Assembly: GCA_022837485.1 (NCBI GenBank)
Contig: JALHHH010000019.1
Span: 1 to 50,165, forward strand
Source: Bacteroidales bacterium
GTDB lineage: Bacteria; Bacteroidota; Bacteroidia; Bacteroidales; Lentimicrobiaceae
DNA: 50,165 bases
Reading direction: 5' to 3'
Part shown: positions 49,709 to 50,165 of the stretch, one piece after another
How the letters are laid out: each line of letters opens with the position of its first letter
Position numbering within the stretch: position 1 is the first letter of the stretch
Translations under genes and position numbers: made by a program
The notes under the pieces: model-generated
Seen by the model: only the letters and a program-made list of their open reading frames with translations
Told to the model about the DNA's origin: nothing
Database searches by the model: none

Positions 49709-50165
49709 AACGACGTTGAATGGCGGTATTAATAAAGTATATCGGCTTGAAGCGATAAAGTTATATTTATTATTTTTAATTACCAACCAATATTTGCATG
49801 GCATAATAAATTTATATTGTACCAGCTGGATAACTTACCGGCAGAACGGAAAGAGGAACGGCCACCAAAAAAGTAACATCCCGTTTGTCCTAAATTTTTA
49901 GTCGCGTTTAGGATTTGGCCCGAATTATACGGAAACCAGAGAATGATTACCCGGGACACTTTCGGTTGCTTGCACACAATGAAAAACGGAACTATGCTTC
50001 CGTTATAATATCGAAACAGCCGTTTTCGTACAGCTGCTGTTTTATGGTAACGTACTCTAATGTTACAAACTGAGATGGTCTAATCCCTTTGGACAATATT
50101 TTAAACAAATATAATTGTTATTGTTGACATGAGGGGGGTCTGGGGGGAGACTCATAACTTCCCTG
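49709..50165. other. right-edge stretch without genes
   Basis: No supported gene in 457 bases. A 6-base inverted repeat CCTAAA/TTTAGG lies at 49889-49912. The last 40 bases change character: after an AT-rich stretch come two runs of six G separated by TCT (50131-50145), then mixed sequence that is cut by the window end. It may be the start of another element. Confidence 0.5.

Overview
The window is chromosomal DNA of a member of the Bacteroidota, probably of the Bacteroidales/Marinilabiliales side. The evidence is the -7 promoter box TAnnTTTG repeated before many genes, the near absence of Shine-Dalgarno sequences, the purH-mreBCD / mrdA-rodA order, a BY-type tyrosine kinase with its polysaccharide export lipoprotein, a Bacteroides-like tryptophanase, and a topoisomerase I with the Bacteroidota-style C-terminal repeats. 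Base composition looks even and close to half GC, except for an AT-rich lipoprotein gene near 10.1-10.8 kb. No CRISPR array, prophage or intact insertion sequence is visible. The left edge lies in what looks like the end of an IS21-type element abutting a broken TonB receptor.

Layout. 1-540: IS-end-like repeats and a TonB-receptor remnant. 0.65-4.6 kb: galM, a vSGLT-like Na+/galactose symporter and galK. 4.7-8.6 kb: a redox block with an OsmC-like protein, an odd thioredoxin-like protein, a thioredoxin reductase lacking the usual NADPH motif, a membrane-anchored thioredoxin, a DUF302 protein, a DsrE-like lipoprotein and a small S4 RNA-binding protein. 8.8-10.8 kb: a probable cysteate synthase, then an AT-rich SGNH esterase lipoprotein. 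11-16 kb (minus strand): topA, an arginase-fold protein with degraded metal ligands, and a MacB-type permease. 16.1-24 kb: miaB, a polysaccharide export pair (Wza-like and Wzc-like), and cysC-cysD-cysN for sulfate activation. 24-37 kb: rnr, an orphan response regulator, a double-ATPase ABC protein, then the cell-shape cluster purH-mreB-mreC-mreD and mrdA-rodA, split by a Crp/Fnr regulator. 37-39.3 kb: a two-gene membrane Fe-S electron-transfer system related to heterodisulfide reductase HdrD/HdrE. 39.6-42.4 kb: tnaA with a leader ORF and hairpin, a secreted protein of unknown function, and a Pmp3-family protein. 42.6-46.3 kb: a CAU tRNA, a cytochrome c-PQQ sugar dehydrogenase fusion and a TonB receptor. 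46.4-49.7 kb: dodecin behind a hairpin-rich leader, a di-haem peroxidase lipoprotein and an exonuclease-BRCT protein.

How they work together. Galactose is imported, converted to the alpha anomer and phosphorylated by the first operon; galT and galE are not in the window. The thioredoxin block forms one disulfide-reducing unit. Sulfate activation next to polysaccharide export, and cysteate synthase elsewhere, both point to sulfur use beyond ordinary assimilation (possibly sulfated polymers and sulfonolipids). The most attractive hypothesis is that the TonB receptor at 44.2-46.3 kb, which resembles the E. coli PQQ importer PqqU/YncD, supplies PQQ to the dehydrogenase encoded 22 bases upstream of its open frame. 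All functional calls rest on reading motifs by eye; no database search was run.
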